Shown here piece by piece: positions 7,631-16,481 of a stretch of 64,000 nt of DNA (positions within the stretch are counted from its first letter, which is position 1; every line of letters starts with the position of its first letter). The notes beneath the pieces were generated by a model. The model was not told where the DNA came from. It saw nothing but the letters and a program-made list of their open reading frames with translations, and did not search any database. The DNA is from Paenibacillus oenotherae (lineage in GTDB: Bacteria > Bacillota > Bacilli > Paenibacillales > Paenibacillaceae). The stretch covers positions 124,001-188,000 of the forward strand of contig NZ_JAHZIJ010000002.1 in assembly GCF_019443105.1 (NCBI RefSeq). The letters are read 5' to 3'. A program made the translations under genes and the position numbers.

Positions 7631-8125
7631 ATGCGCAAACAAACGAAAAACCTGTCCTTATCTACGGTCAAAAAGCAGAATGCTTCAGCATTCAAAGAAT
7701 TAAAGCGAGTCCACCTGACAAGTGGAGGATTCGTCGATCTGGATGTAGTCTTCCGCCCTACCAAAATTACGGCCACGGCACAGGAATTGCTTGCCGTCTT
7801 CAAGGAGTCCTTCGAATCGCACAAGAAGATCGATGCCACAATCGGTGTTCTATTGTCCACTGCCCTGCTGATCAAAAACTTTACCAGTCTGGAGACCGAT
7901 GCCAGCGGTTACGATGGTTTGCTGGCTCTGTTTAATGAACTGCAGGATGGCAAATATGTCGAGGAAATTGTGGCAGGCTTTGAGAAGGCCGAGATCGAGA
8001 AGCTGTTTGAGGAGCTCAAGCAAGCCACCGATAATCTTGTGCTTGAGATTGACAGGCTGGTTGCCGCCGAGAGTAAAAATGGCCGTTCGGACAGGAGTGA
8101 GCTAGTTGAAGCTGTACAATCATGA
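7631..8125 (+). CDS. Tail assembly chaperone (predicted, first of a pair)
   Basis: A 164-residue protein. ATG at 7631 is chosen over the in-frame ATG at 7616 because GGGAG lies 9 bp before it and overlaps the earlier codon. It has a Lys-rich start, then a soluble helical protein with an acidic end. It sits directly before the tape measure gene together with a second small gene that overlaps it by 20 bp, the hallmark arrangement of the gpG/gpGT chaperone pair in long-tailed phages. The downstream frame has a stop (8103-8105) right before its TTG start, so a long fused product through frameshifting is only possible within the 20-bp overlap. Confidence 0.55.
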   Translation: MRKQTKNLSLSTVKKQNASAFKELKRVHLTSGGFVDLDVVFRPTKITATAQELLAVFKESFESHKKIDATIGVLLSTALLIKNFTSLETDASGYDGLLALFNELQDGKYVEEIVAGFEKAEIEKLFEELKQATDNLVLEIDRLVAAESKNGRSDRSELVEAVQS

Positions 8126-8531
8126 GCTGGAGGCGTTCATTGCCTTCCTGTACAAACTGAAAATTGTCGACTACCGCAGCCGGATGCGAACGCGTTTCAT
8201 GAAGCTGCTGGCAGAATATTTTAACCGGTTCAAAGAGGATTACATGGCGCTGATTCAGGAGCATGCCCATCTCGACGAAGAAGGCAAGCCTAGAACCATT
8301 CAAGAAGATGGTATTGAGAAATACGATATTATTGATCGGGCCGCATTTGTTAAAGCCTATCAAGAGCTGATCGAAGAAGAAATTATTATTGAAGAAACAG
8401 AAGAGCGCAAAAGCATGCTGCTCAGTGTGAAAGAATCTGTCCTTCACTGCGGAATCGCATTCGAAGGCGAGGAACAGTTCGCCTATGACAGATGGTGCCA
8501 GCTGCTGGAAGAGAGCTATGCTGAGGAATAG
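8106..8531 (+). CDS. Tail assembly chaperone (predicted, second of a pair)
   Basis: A 141-residue, strongly acidic helical protein starting at TTG 8106 with an AGGAG site 8-12 bp upstream inside the preceding gene. It overlaps that gene by 20 bp in a different frame, so translational coupling is likely. A TAG directly before the TTG argues against the classical -1 frameshift fusion used by lambda-like phages. Its place just before the tape measure supports a role in coating the tape measure during tail assembly. There is no membrane segment, signal or recognised enzyme motif. Confidence 0.5.
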   Translation: MKLYNHELEAFIAFLYKLKIVDYRSRMRTRFMKLLAEYFNRFKEDYMALIQEHAHLDEEGKPRTIQEDGIEKYDIIDRAAFVKAYQELIEEEIIIEETEERKSMLLSVKESVLHCGIAFEGEEQFAYDRWCQLLEESYAEE

Positions 8532-8554
8532 TTTGCTGCATGGCGCAATATTAG

Positions 8555-8590
8555 GAGGAGTTGGTCGATTTTGACTGCTCCTCTTTTTTT
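8555..8590 (+). terminator. Intrinsic terminator between chaperone and tape measure genes
   Basis: GAGGAG (8555-8560) pairs with CTCCTC (8578-8583), with an inner GTC/GAC stem, followed by seven T residues. It lies only 15 bp before the tape-measure start, so it probably attenuates rather than ends the transcript. Confidence 0.5.
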
Positions 8591-8604
8591 GTTTATAAAG
8601 GGGT

Positions 8605-11600
8605 GTGATCAATTTGTCGAACCAGAATTTACAGCTGTTCGTTATAGCTGGATTGAATCAAAGCCTTTCACTTAAAGAAGTAAACAAAGGGATAAAGAAG
8701 CTTGAGAAAGAGGCTGCTCTATTATCGATTAAATTTAATATCGAGGATTATTTGTCTTCCGCCGTCGATGATTTGAACAGAAGCTTTCAAGATTTGGCTG
8801 ATTCCATGAATCAGGCTGCCAGCTCATCAGCGACCAAGCTGAACGACTACAAGATCATGAGCGACAAAGCCTATTCGGAAGCCATTCGGATGAATGCGGC
8901 GATTCATGATCAGTTGGGTGAATTGAGCGCTGCGATGAGTGAAATGGCGAACAACTTGATACAACCTGTCGTACTCACAGCCATCAATGATGAATTGCAA
9001 AATATTATCTCTACAGCAATACAGGCTTCCGAAGCGACAGCTGAAGCAGGAACCGCTGCTTTCAATCTGGGTAAAGAACTGAAAGCGTCCTTTAATCGAT
9101 TGCTCCCTCTTCTTACCGTCGAATTTTTCAGAGCCGGCATTAACTATATCAATGATCTGAACAAGCCGCTTACCGATCTCTCCATGACGCTCGGAATAGG
9201 CCAGAGGCAAGTTGCCGAATACGGGGATGAATTCCACGAGCTAGGGATGAAGATGGGCGCATCCACGATGGAGATTGCTGAAGGTGCAGTTGAATTTGCA
9301 AAGCAAGGGCTTCAAGGTCCGGAACTGATAGAGAAGATGGAGGGTGCAATTAAATTTGCCAAAATCTCAAACCTTGAATTCGCTGCCTCTGGGGAGATTC
9401 TTGCTTCATCGGTGAAAAATATGGGGGTCACGGCTGATCAGGCATCCGATGTATTCACTTATCTGGGGGATGCTACAGGAACAGGAGCCGGAAAAATTGG
9501 CGAGGCCATGGGGCAGATCGGCAGTTCAGCGGGCAGCGTCGGGCTTGAGTTTGAGAAGGTATCCAGTTGGGTCGCTTCTATCTCCAGCAAATCGGGTGAG
9601 TCTGCCTCCGCAATTGGCAGCTCTGTAGAATCCATTCTCTCCCGTATCCAGTCGCTGCAAGAGAACGGATCTATTGAACAAGATGGAACGCAGCTTTATC
9701 AGGTTGAACAGGCCGTCGAATCTGCAGGCGTTAAGTTCACGGATGCCGCAGGCTACTTCCGAAACTTCGGAGATGTCATGGATGAGCTGGGGGGCAAATG
9801 GGACAGCCTTAGCGATAGAAAGCAAATTGACATAAGTACCGCCATTGCCGGTTCCTCAGACAGCGGTATGTTCATGAGTCTAATGGAAGGCTATGCGGAT
9901 TCAGTAAGTTTGTACGAAGGTGCTCTTGACTCCGCTGGGCTCGCGAATGAGAAATTCAACCTAATTCAAGATGGTACAGAGGCAAAGCTTACACAGCTTC
10001 AGAATGCCTGGACAGGTGTGTTTCAAGCTTCATTCTCATCAGAAGCCATCAATACAATGATCGTTGCACTTACTAGCCTGGCTAATGCTTTAGCAACAGT
10101 AATAGAATCCATAGGTCTCTTTCCAACGATTGTCGCTGTCGCAACTACTTATATATCGCTATTCACCAGAAATGGTCTCACTCCCCTATATACTGTGCTG
10201 ACAACGATTCCGATGAAACTCAGTCTTCTTAAATTAGAGTTAAGAGCTGTAGCAGCGTCAAGTGGTCTCGCAGCCGCAGGCATTAGAGGGCTAGGTGTAT
10301 CTTTGATGGCCCTTTCAAGATTCATCGCTCCAATTGCAATAATAACAGGTGTTACATGGGCGCTTAGTGAATTGATCAATTACTCATCGAGGACATCCGA
10401 ATCGATAGAATCAATGATTGAGTCGTCGGATCAAACGATCACTTCTCTTAACGAACAGAAGAAATCGATCGGAGAGTTAGCCTCCGAATATACTTCACTG
10501 AAAGAAAATGTCGATAATAATACTGCATCAGCAGAAGACAAGCAACGGCTGCTTGATGTTCAAAAAGAGCTAATTAATACTTATGGGGTTGCTGCATCAG
10601 GAATAGATGCAGAGAACAATGCCTTAACAACAAACATTGATTTGATTAACCAAAAGACAAAAGCTATAGATGCTCAATTAGCAAAAGAGAATGCAAATAA
10701 GCTGGTTCTTCTGCGCTCTCAGGATCAATCAAACCTTGATACGATTAATGACTCGAAATCGGAGATCGACGAGTACATAAAAGAACAAGAAATGATACAG
10801 ACAAGAATCAACAAGTTAACTGAATTAAAAAACTCTGGGGAAACAAAGATTAAAAATAACTACTTTGATAAAAATGAAATAGAGGGTGCTGGCGACGATT
10901 ATATTTACAAGGGATATGACCCCAGCGCCAATTTTGATATCGACTCAGCATTAGAGGGTCTAGGGGTTAAATTCGCCGATTTAAGTGAAGATATCAATGA
11001 ATCAACTACTACCCTTAATGATGCGCTATCTGTAAGAAGAAATGTTTTGCAGGGTCAAATGAATGAATATAAAAGCACATTGCAATCACAGGGCAAAGAG
11101 CTTTCAAAAGAACAAGAAGAGTTCATGAAAGGGATTATTGATCCTATCCTCAATAAAGGGGAAGCTATTGACCCTTCGATTGAATCTATGAAACAAACGA
11201 TGGACCAGTTGATGCAATCTGACTTTCAAACACTTGTAAATCAATTCAACCAGGCTGTAGCATCCGGAGATGACAAAAGAATAACAAAAATTCAGTTGGA
11301 ATTAGCTAGACTGGTAGATACATTAACTGAGGGAAAACCAGAGTTAGCTTCGTTTAAGGATTCTTTTCTTGATCTGTTTAATGCAGTTGAACGGGTACCT
11401 AAGCCTAAAATAGATATCAGCGAATTAGGAAAGAAAAAAGCAGATGAATTCAGCAAGTCTACGGAGAAGACATTCAAAACGTTATCTATTCTAAATGGCT
11501 TGCTTGAGGATAATGCAAATAAAAAAGCGTTTGGTGCAGAAGAGGTAAGAAACTTAGCTCAGAGTGATCACAAGCTAATCGAAATGTTCAAGATAGAAAA

Positions 11601-14523
11601 TGGACAAATCGAGTTAAATACAGAGGCTGTAAGTAATTACATTAACGAGTTGACAAACGCGCAAAACGAATCAGTAAAGAATGCTAGAGGTTCTTTACTT
11701 GAACATGGAAAAATTCTACTTCAGAAATTCGGTCTTTATGAGGATGAAATAGCCGGTGTTACCGAAGTTTCTAAAGCATATGAAAAAATTGATGAAAAAG
11801 TTGAAAAATATAAGAAAGATCGCGGTGGCATCATTTTCGGGGCAGAAGAAAAAGCTCTTGAAGACCAGGCTAATGAAGCAAAGGGGCTCATTTCAAATCT
11901 TAATTTTATAAAAAAAAATACAGAACTAACTGTTAATTCTTTAGCCGGCGGCGGTCTTCCTGGTGATGGAACAAAAGATGATGGGAAAGGTAAAACAAAG
12001 AATACACATGAAGAACCTCCTGAATATAAGCCAAATTTAGATTTAAATAATGTTGAAGATGAATTCACCAAATATAATCGATTGCTCGAAGAGAACCAGA
12101 AGCAAATTGATGAAGCGAAGGCCAAGGGCTGGTCCTATAATACCCAGATCGACGAGCGGATCACGCTTTACAAGAAGCTTTCTACAGCACTCAACAATCT
12201 GAAATTCAAGCAAACTACGGAGCAGCAGCAACTGGGAGAAAAGCTCTCCAAGCTCGGTCTGGTAGATAAGACTGGCAAGGTTGTAAGTGATGTTGAGAGC
12301 AAGCTGATCTCCCTCTCCAAAGGCACCGATGCACAGAGACTTGGCCTTACGATCCAGGAGATTGAAGGCTTTGTTCAGCGTTATCTGGACTTGCCTGCTG
12401 AAATTGACAACACCAATGTTCAAATGAAGCAAAGTATCATTGACCTCGCCAATGCCCTGCAGTTGGGCTATGAACAGATTGAAAAAGTAGCCGAGCAGAA
12501 TCAAGCCAATAGCAATCGCAAAATCGCCCTTCTCGGTGAGATTGATACGGAAGAAGATAAGAAGAAATTAGCTCAATATACTGGCGAAATTCTGCTAGCA
12601 ATCAAAAAAAAGAGAGATGACATTCAGGCAGAAATCAATACCACCAAAGGAATCATTGCAAGCACAAAGGATCCCCGAGTGAAGAAAGCCAACGAGATCT
12701 ACCTGGAATCATTATCTGCCAAAGCAAATGAAACAACTGTAGAAGCTGTACAAACAGCCGGTCAGCTCGGCAGACAGCAGGCAGAGAATCAAATCTCGGG
12801 TCACGACTACGGGATCGAAGAAATGAAGTACCAAAAGTCTCTCTTGGGCAACATTGACACCGATGAGGAGAAATTAAAAGCCAAGGAATATGACGAGCAG
12901 ATCAAAAATGCGCTTCAATACGGTCAGGAAGACCTCTCCAAAGACATTTTGGAGTTGGAAAGAAAATTGAGTACGAACTTAGACCCGATAGAACGTAATC
13001 GCGTGGAAACACGGTACAATATTTTGAAAGAGGCTTACCGCAACTACAGTATCGAATACATCAAAATGGTCGATGAGGAGATGCAGGAAGAGCTTAACAT
13101 TCGCACAGAGAATGTGGACAAAATCGTTGCTGACTACAAAGAAATGCTGCAGCAGCGCCAGGAGCTTGAAGAAAAAGCGGTCGATGCTTCCATCGAAGCC
13201 GAGAAAAAACGACACAAGATCAGCGTTGATAATCTTGATGCCGAAAAGAAGAAGATTGAAGATTATACTGATGCCCGTTTGAAGGCTTTGGATCGCGTAG
13301 CAGCTGCTGAAGACCACGAGAATAATATCAATAAGCTTGATGATGAGCGTGCAGAAATCCAGCATAAATTAAACGTACTTTCTCTGGATGATTCCTACTC
13401 TGCTAAAGCGAAACGTAAAGACCTGCAAGAAGAGCTGCAGAAAAAGGATGAAGAAATTCGCAAGGCCAATCTGGATCGCGGCAGAGAAGTTCAGAAGCAA
13501 GCACTGCAAGAGCAGACCGATGATAACCTGAAAATATTAGAGGCGCTCAGAGAACAAGAAGATCGTAATCATGAGGAGACGCTGGATCGCTACGACAAAG
13601 ATAAGGATGGCATTGCGGCGAAATATAAAGGGATGCTGGAGGACGAAGCAACCTTCTATAAGATGCGGGAAGATCTCCTAAGCAAGGATCAGACAGCAGT
13701 TATTAATCAGCTTGATACGATCAAAAAGAAGTATCAAGAATTTTTTGGGTATTTAAGTGCAAACCAACATTACTATGAAAATGAAAAAATTGCGCTGAAT
13801 ATCACTGATGCTATGAATAAAAACCTTGATACAGTGACCAATTTTGCTCCCGGCAATAGCGCAAATACGAGCAATAGTGCAATTACGAGCCAAAACCCAT
13901 CAACAAGCTCAGCAGTTGCCCCCTCCCCATCAGCAGCGGCTCCGGGCACTGGCATTGCCAGCAGCAGTACTGCCAGCAATGCTTCAGATATTAAGAAGGA
14001 TTGGGACCATTATCTCAGTAATAAAGAAGAAGCAGAAAGGCTCGCGATTCAAATAAAGAGAAGCGGCTTAATGACTGCAGCCGAAGAGAAAGAGATCAGG
14101 GATAGAATTGCGGAGTTGTCAAAAATTAATGAGGGTTATCGAGCTAAACATAAATTCGAGAATAAAAGCTATGACGAACTTAAAGATTTAAAGATGTATC
14201 ATAATGGCGGAGAAGTTGGGGTCGAAGGAACTACAACTGAGAAATGGTGGGAGAAATTCGTCAGTTCGAATGATATCCCGGCCATTCTAAGAAAAGGCGA
14301 GGTTGTTCTGGACAGCCCCCTTCAGTTCATTCATAACATAGCGAATAGTATGAGCAGCGGAATTTCCAGCGTCCTCCCTCTCCTGCAGCCTTCCACAGCT
14401 TCAGCAGGAACAATTATCGAGAACATCCAGCTCACCGTCAATGGTATCGTTAAGAGTGGCGAAGATTTCGCAGACCAACTGGTCAATGGATTGAATAGAC
14501 GCGGTATTCGGCTAGGCCGTTAA
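8605..14523 (+). CDS. Phage tail tape measure protein (TP901-like core)
   Basis: A 1972-residue protein from GTG 8605 with AAAGGGG upstream. Residues about 190-460 form the TP901-type tape-measure core (A-x-E-I-A-E-G-A-V-E-F-A-K-Q-G, then Gly/Ser-rich helical turns). Hydrophobic segments near residues 480-520 and 555-590 are typical of tape measure proteins. Long charged coiled coils follow to about 1750, then a Ser/Pro/Ala linker and a C-terminal G-G-E-V-G-V-E ... R-K-G-E-V-V-L-D segment usual in this family. The common rule of about 0.15 nm per residue gives a tail near 0.3 micrometre, similar to SPbeta. Roughly 10,400-12,060 is more AT-rich than both flanks and may be a swapped module. Confidence 0.9.
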   Translation: MINLSNQNLQLFVIAGLNQSLSLKEVNKGIKKLEKEAALLSIKFNIEDYLSSAVDDLNRSFQDLADSMNQAASSSATKLNDYKIMSDKAYSEAIRMNAAIHDQLGELSAAMSEMANNLIQPVVLTAINDELQNIISTAIQASEATAEAGTAAFNLGKELKASFNRLLPLLTVEFFRAGINYINDLNKPLTDLSMTLGIGQRQVAEYGDEFHELGMKMGASTMEIAEGAVEFAKQGLQGPELIEKMEGAIKFAKISNLEFAASGEILASSVKNMGVTADQASDVFTYLGDATGTGAGKIGEAMGQIGSSAGSVGLEFEKVSSWVASISSKSGESASAIGSSVESILSRIQSLQENGSIEQDGTQLYQVEQAVESAGVKFTDAAGYFRNFGDVMDELGGKWDSLSDRKQIDISTAIAGSSDSGMFMSLMEGYADSVSLYEGALDSAGLANEKFNLIQDGTEAKLTQLQNAWTGVFQASFSSEAINTMIVALTSLANALATVIESIGLFPTIVAVATTYISLFTRNGLTPLYTVLTTIPMKLSLLKLELRAVAASSGLAAAGIRGLGVSLMALSRFIAPIAIITGVTWALSELINYSSRTSESIESMIESSDQTITSLNEQKKSIGELASEYTSLKENVDNNTASAEDKQRLLDVQKELINTYGVAASGIDAENNALTTNIDLINQKTKAIDAQLAKENANKLVLLRSQDQSNLDTINDSKSEIDEYIKEQEMIQTRINKLTELKNSGETKIKNNYFDKNEIEGAGDDYIYKGYDPSANFDIDSALEGLGVKFADLSEDINESTTTLNDALSVRRNVLQGQMNEYKSTLQSQGKELSKEQEEFMKGIIDPILNKGEAIDPSIESMKQTMDQLMQSDFQTLVNQFNQAVASGDDKRITKIQLELARLVDTLTEGKPELASFKDSFLDLFNAVERVPKPKIDISELGKKKADEFSKSTEKTFKTLSILNGLLEDNANKKAFGAEEVRNLAQSDHKLIEMFKIENGQIELNTEAVSNYINELTNAQNESVKNARGSLLEHGKILLQKFGLYEDEIAGVTEVSKAYEKIDEKVEKYKKDRGGIIFGAEEKALEDQANEAKGLISNLNFIKKNTELTVNSLAGGGLPGDGTKDDGKGKTKNTHEEPPEYKPNLDLNNVEDEFTKYNRLLEENQKQIDEAKAKGWSYNTQIDERITLYKKLSTALNNLKFKQTTEQQQLGEKLSKLGLVDKTGKVVSDVESKLISLSKGTDAQRLGLTIQEIEGFVQRYLDLPAEIDNTNVQMKQSIIDLANALQLGYEQIEKVAEQNQANSNRKIALLGEIDTEEDKKKLAQYTGEILLAIKKKRDDIQAEINTTKGIIASTKDPRVKKANEIYLESLSAKANETTVEAVQTAGQLGRQQAENQISGHDYGIEEMKYQKSLLGNIDTDEEKLKAKEYDEQIKNALQYGQEDLSKDILELERKLSTNLDPIERNRVETRYNILKEAYRNYSIEYIKMVDEEMQEELNIRTENVDKIVADYKEMLQQRQELEEKAVDASIEAEKKRHKISVDNLDAEKKKIEDYTDARLKALDRVAAAEDHENNINKLDDERAEIQHKLNVLSLDDSYSAKAKRKDLQEELQKKDEEIRKANLDRGREVQKQALQEQTDDNLKILEALREQEDRNHEETLDRYDKDKDGIAAKYKGMLEDEATFYKMREDLLSKDQTAVINQLDTIKKKYQEFFGYLSANQHYYENEKIALNITDAMNKNLDTVTNFAPGNSANTSNSAITSQNPSTSSAVAPSPSAAAPGTGIASSSTASNASDIKKDWDHYLSNKEEAERLAIQIKRSGLMTAAEEKEIRDRIAELSKINEGYRAKHKFENKSYDELKDLKMYHNGGEVGVEGTTTEKWWEKFVSSNDIPAILRKGEVVLDSPLQFIHNIANSMSSGISSVLPLLQPSTASAGTIIENIQLTVNGIVKSGEDFADQLVNGLNRRGIRLGR

Positions 14524-14554
14524 GAGGAGACTTCTATGTCTCCTCTTATTTATT
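14523..14554 (+). terminator. Hairpin after the tape measure gene
   Basis: A perfect 10-bp stem (14523-14532 with 14539-14548) with a 6-nt loop, overlapping the stop codon and followed by ATTTATTTA. The T tract is broken, so termination is probably partial. Confidence 0.5.
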
Positions 14555-14570
14555 TAAGGTGGTGATACAA

Positions 14571-15164
14571 ATGACAATTCGCGATTCATTGTACTTTATT
14601 TATGACGGCATAGAGAGCAAGCGATTCAATATCGCCAATGTAACCCTAGACGGCGGCATGCAGGAGGAATACCTCGCCTCCTCCCGCTCCATCGTTGAGG
14701 ATAAGACGCGTGGAAGAACGAAGCCAAGCTTTCAGCGGATCGAACGAGACCCTTTGACCCTGTCCGTCAGCTTCGCTTTCGAGGATACATGGGATGAGCG
14801 AACCATTCAAGAAGTAAGAAGATGGCTGACGGAGGCCGATTATTACAAGCCGCTTATCTTCTCTAATCATCCTGAGAAGATTTATTATGCGCTTTGTATC
14901 GACAACCCTGTCCTCATCCATAACGGCTTGAAGCAAGGTTATATGAATCTCACTTTCAGGTGCAATGATGCCTATGCCTATTCCCCGCTCGCTCTGTCCA
15001 AGGTTTACGATTGGAATGAGACGATCGTCTCTGTCTCGGAGAGCAGCTTCGCTGCCGGCCATAATCATGGCCTTGCGCTTGATGGCAATCAGCATCTGAC
15101 CTTGGATGCCAGCTTGAACAAATGGGAGGATCTAGATCCTTCAATAACTTGGAAAGACATTTAG
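14571..15164 (+). CDS. Distal tail protein, Dit-like
   Basis: A 197-residue protein. ATG 14571 is preferred over the in-frame GTG at 14559, because AAGGTGGTGAT is then a proper ribosome site. It sits right after the tape measure, and the N-terminal half (short strands, then a loop with Arg/Lys-rich turns and F-E-D-T-W-D near residue 72) fits the N-terminal domain of the Dit/phage tail family. Dit forms the hub at the end of the tail tube and links it to the Tal protein. The protein is about the length of a Dit core without a large galectin-like insertion. The downstream 212-aa gene may supply related hub functions. Confidence 0.6.
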   Translation: MTIRDSLYFIYDGIESKRFNIANVTLDGGMQEEYLASSRSIVEDKTRGRTKPSFQRIERDPLTLSVSFAFEDTWDERTIQEVRRWLTEADYYKPLIFSNHPEKIYYALCIDNPVLIHNGLKQGYMNLTFRCNDAYAYSPLALSKVYDWNETIVSVSESSFAAGHNHGLALDGNQHLTLDASLNKWEDLDPSITWKDI

Positions 15165-15178
15165 GAAGGAGCGCGTTT

Positions 15179-15814
15179 GTGTCTACAACAACTTCAAATT
15201 TAGGTCTGGTCAAGCCGGAGCTTGCAGACCATATTCACCAGTCGATCGCCAGCCTGGCAAATAATTTCCAGAAGCTCGATGATGCTTCGGATATTTATGT
15301 CAATGAAATCCCTACTTCAGGTATGTGGAGCAAAAAGCAGCGTGTCTATTACAATGATGTCAATATTGGAGGATACATTGGAGCTGTCAATATTAGAGCA
15401 GGACAAGCGGCGCCCAAATGGCAGTCGATCCATGCTTACAACATTGGCGACAAGGTTCTTACCACCACCAATAATGGTCATTATTATGAGTGTATTCAAT
15501 CCGGCTACAGCGCCCCCTATGAGCCAATATGGCTCGTTGCTGCGCTGACGACAACCGAAGATACAAGGGATCGAACAACCTGGGCTCCCTCCACCTTTTA
15601 TGAGCTGAACGAAATCATCGTCCCTTCTGTTCCCAATGACAGATTCTATGTCTGCACAGTATCGGGAACGTCGGGGGAATCCGAGCCCCAATGGGTTACA
15701 ACTGATGGCATTGCAACCTCGGATAGTGGTGTCGTCTGGATGACGTATCGCATTGTCAAATGGAAAGAATCCGGTGTTTCAGCTAACTTCAGGCCATTCG
15801 GAAAGATTGAGTAG
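15179..15814 (+). CDS. Tail protein with two carbohydrate-binding (CBM5/12-like) repeats
   Basis: A 211-residue protein. I start it at GTG 15179 because AGGAAGGAG lies 8 bp upstream, and an earlier in-frame ATG (15122) has no ribosome site and would overlap the previous gene. Two repeats follow a Trp-x-x-x-x-x-Tyr ... G-x-x-V ... Y-Y-x-C ... S-G-x-S ... E-P-x-W pattern (residues about 75-125 and 130-180), close to the chitin/cellulose-binding CBM5/12 fold used in phage tails and chitinases. It probably binds cell-wall or surface glycans. It sits between two hub-type genes, which suggests it is part of the tail tip rather than a free enzyme. No catalytic motif is seen. Confidence 0.6.
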   Translation: MSTTTSNLGLVKPELADHIHQSIASLANNFQKLDDASDIYVNEIPTSGMWSKKQRVYYNDVNIGGYIGAVNIRAGQAAPKWQSIHAYNIGDKVLTTTNNGHYYECIQSGYSAPYEPIWLVAALTTTEDTRDRTTWAPSTFYELNEIIVPSVPNDRFYVCTVSGTSGESEPQWVTTDGIATSDSGVVWMTYRIVKWKESGVSANFRPFGKIE

Positions 15815-15822
15815 GTGATATT

Positions 15823-16461
15823 GTGTCGACATGGCTTACGTTATCGGGTATGCGCGGTTACTATGAATCGTACCCCCTCTCCTTCTCTCTGGACGGTGAC
15901 GGAGCGATCAGCAAGGTGTCCTGGATTGCCGAGCAGCCCGAAGATACAGGGATCAATGTTCAAACCTCGGTCTCCTATAATGGGGGCTATGATTGGAGCG
16001 AATGGGAATTCTGCACACAGCATGGAGCGATTCCGGCTATGAAGCCGAGCGCTCCGCTGGGCAATGCTCTGCTGCGTTATAGAGTATTTCTGGACTCAGC
16101 GAACCCTCTGAACCGGCCAGTATTCAGCGGTATTACCTTTGAGCTGGAGCCCGTCATTGTGTTCGAGAACAAGGGTGACTCCTATTGCCAGCCTGAGATT
16201 TGGGTCACGAAGAACGGAAGCGGGGATTTTGCATTAATTAACGTCTCCCAAGGAAACGAACAATTCAAGTTTGTAAATTTAAATCATAATGAAACGGTCT
16301 ATGTCAACAGTGAGCGGGAGTACATTGAATCCAGTCTGAGCGCAACCTATCGATATTCGAACTTCAATGATCATTATCTCAACCTGCCTGTCGGTGAGCA
16401 TGTTTTTCGAGTTAGCGGCCATGCGCAAATTCAGTTCCGCTACCAGTTCCGTCTCATCTAA
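15823..16461 (+). CDS. Tail hub/distal tail component (predicted)
   Basis: A 212-residue, beta-rich protein from GTG 15823 with AGGTGAT 6-12 bp upstream, starting 8 bp after the previous stop. Aromatic-rich strands and G-D-S-Y-C-x-P-E-I-W and H-Y-L-N-L-P-V-G-E-H-V-F-R motifs resemble the C-terminal beta-sandwich half of long Dit/phage tail proteins, where a final Y-R-x-R-x-I strand is common (here Q-F-R-Y-Q-F-R-L-I). I infer that the Dit function may be split between this gene and the 197-aa gene at 14571. No enzyme motif, signal or membrane segment is present. Confidence 0.5.
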   Translation: MSTWLTLSGMRGYYESYPLSFSLDGDGAISKVSWIAEQPEDTGINVQTSVSYNGGYDWSEWEFCTQHGAIPAMKPSAPLGNALLRYRVFLDSANPLNRPVFSGITFELEPVIVFENKGDSYCQPEIWVTKNGSGDFALINVSQGNEQFKFVNLNHNETVYVNSEREYIESSLSATYRYSNFNDHYLNLPVGEHVFRVSGHAQIQFRYQFRLI

Positions 16462-16481
16462 TTACGAAAGGAGGACCGGAA

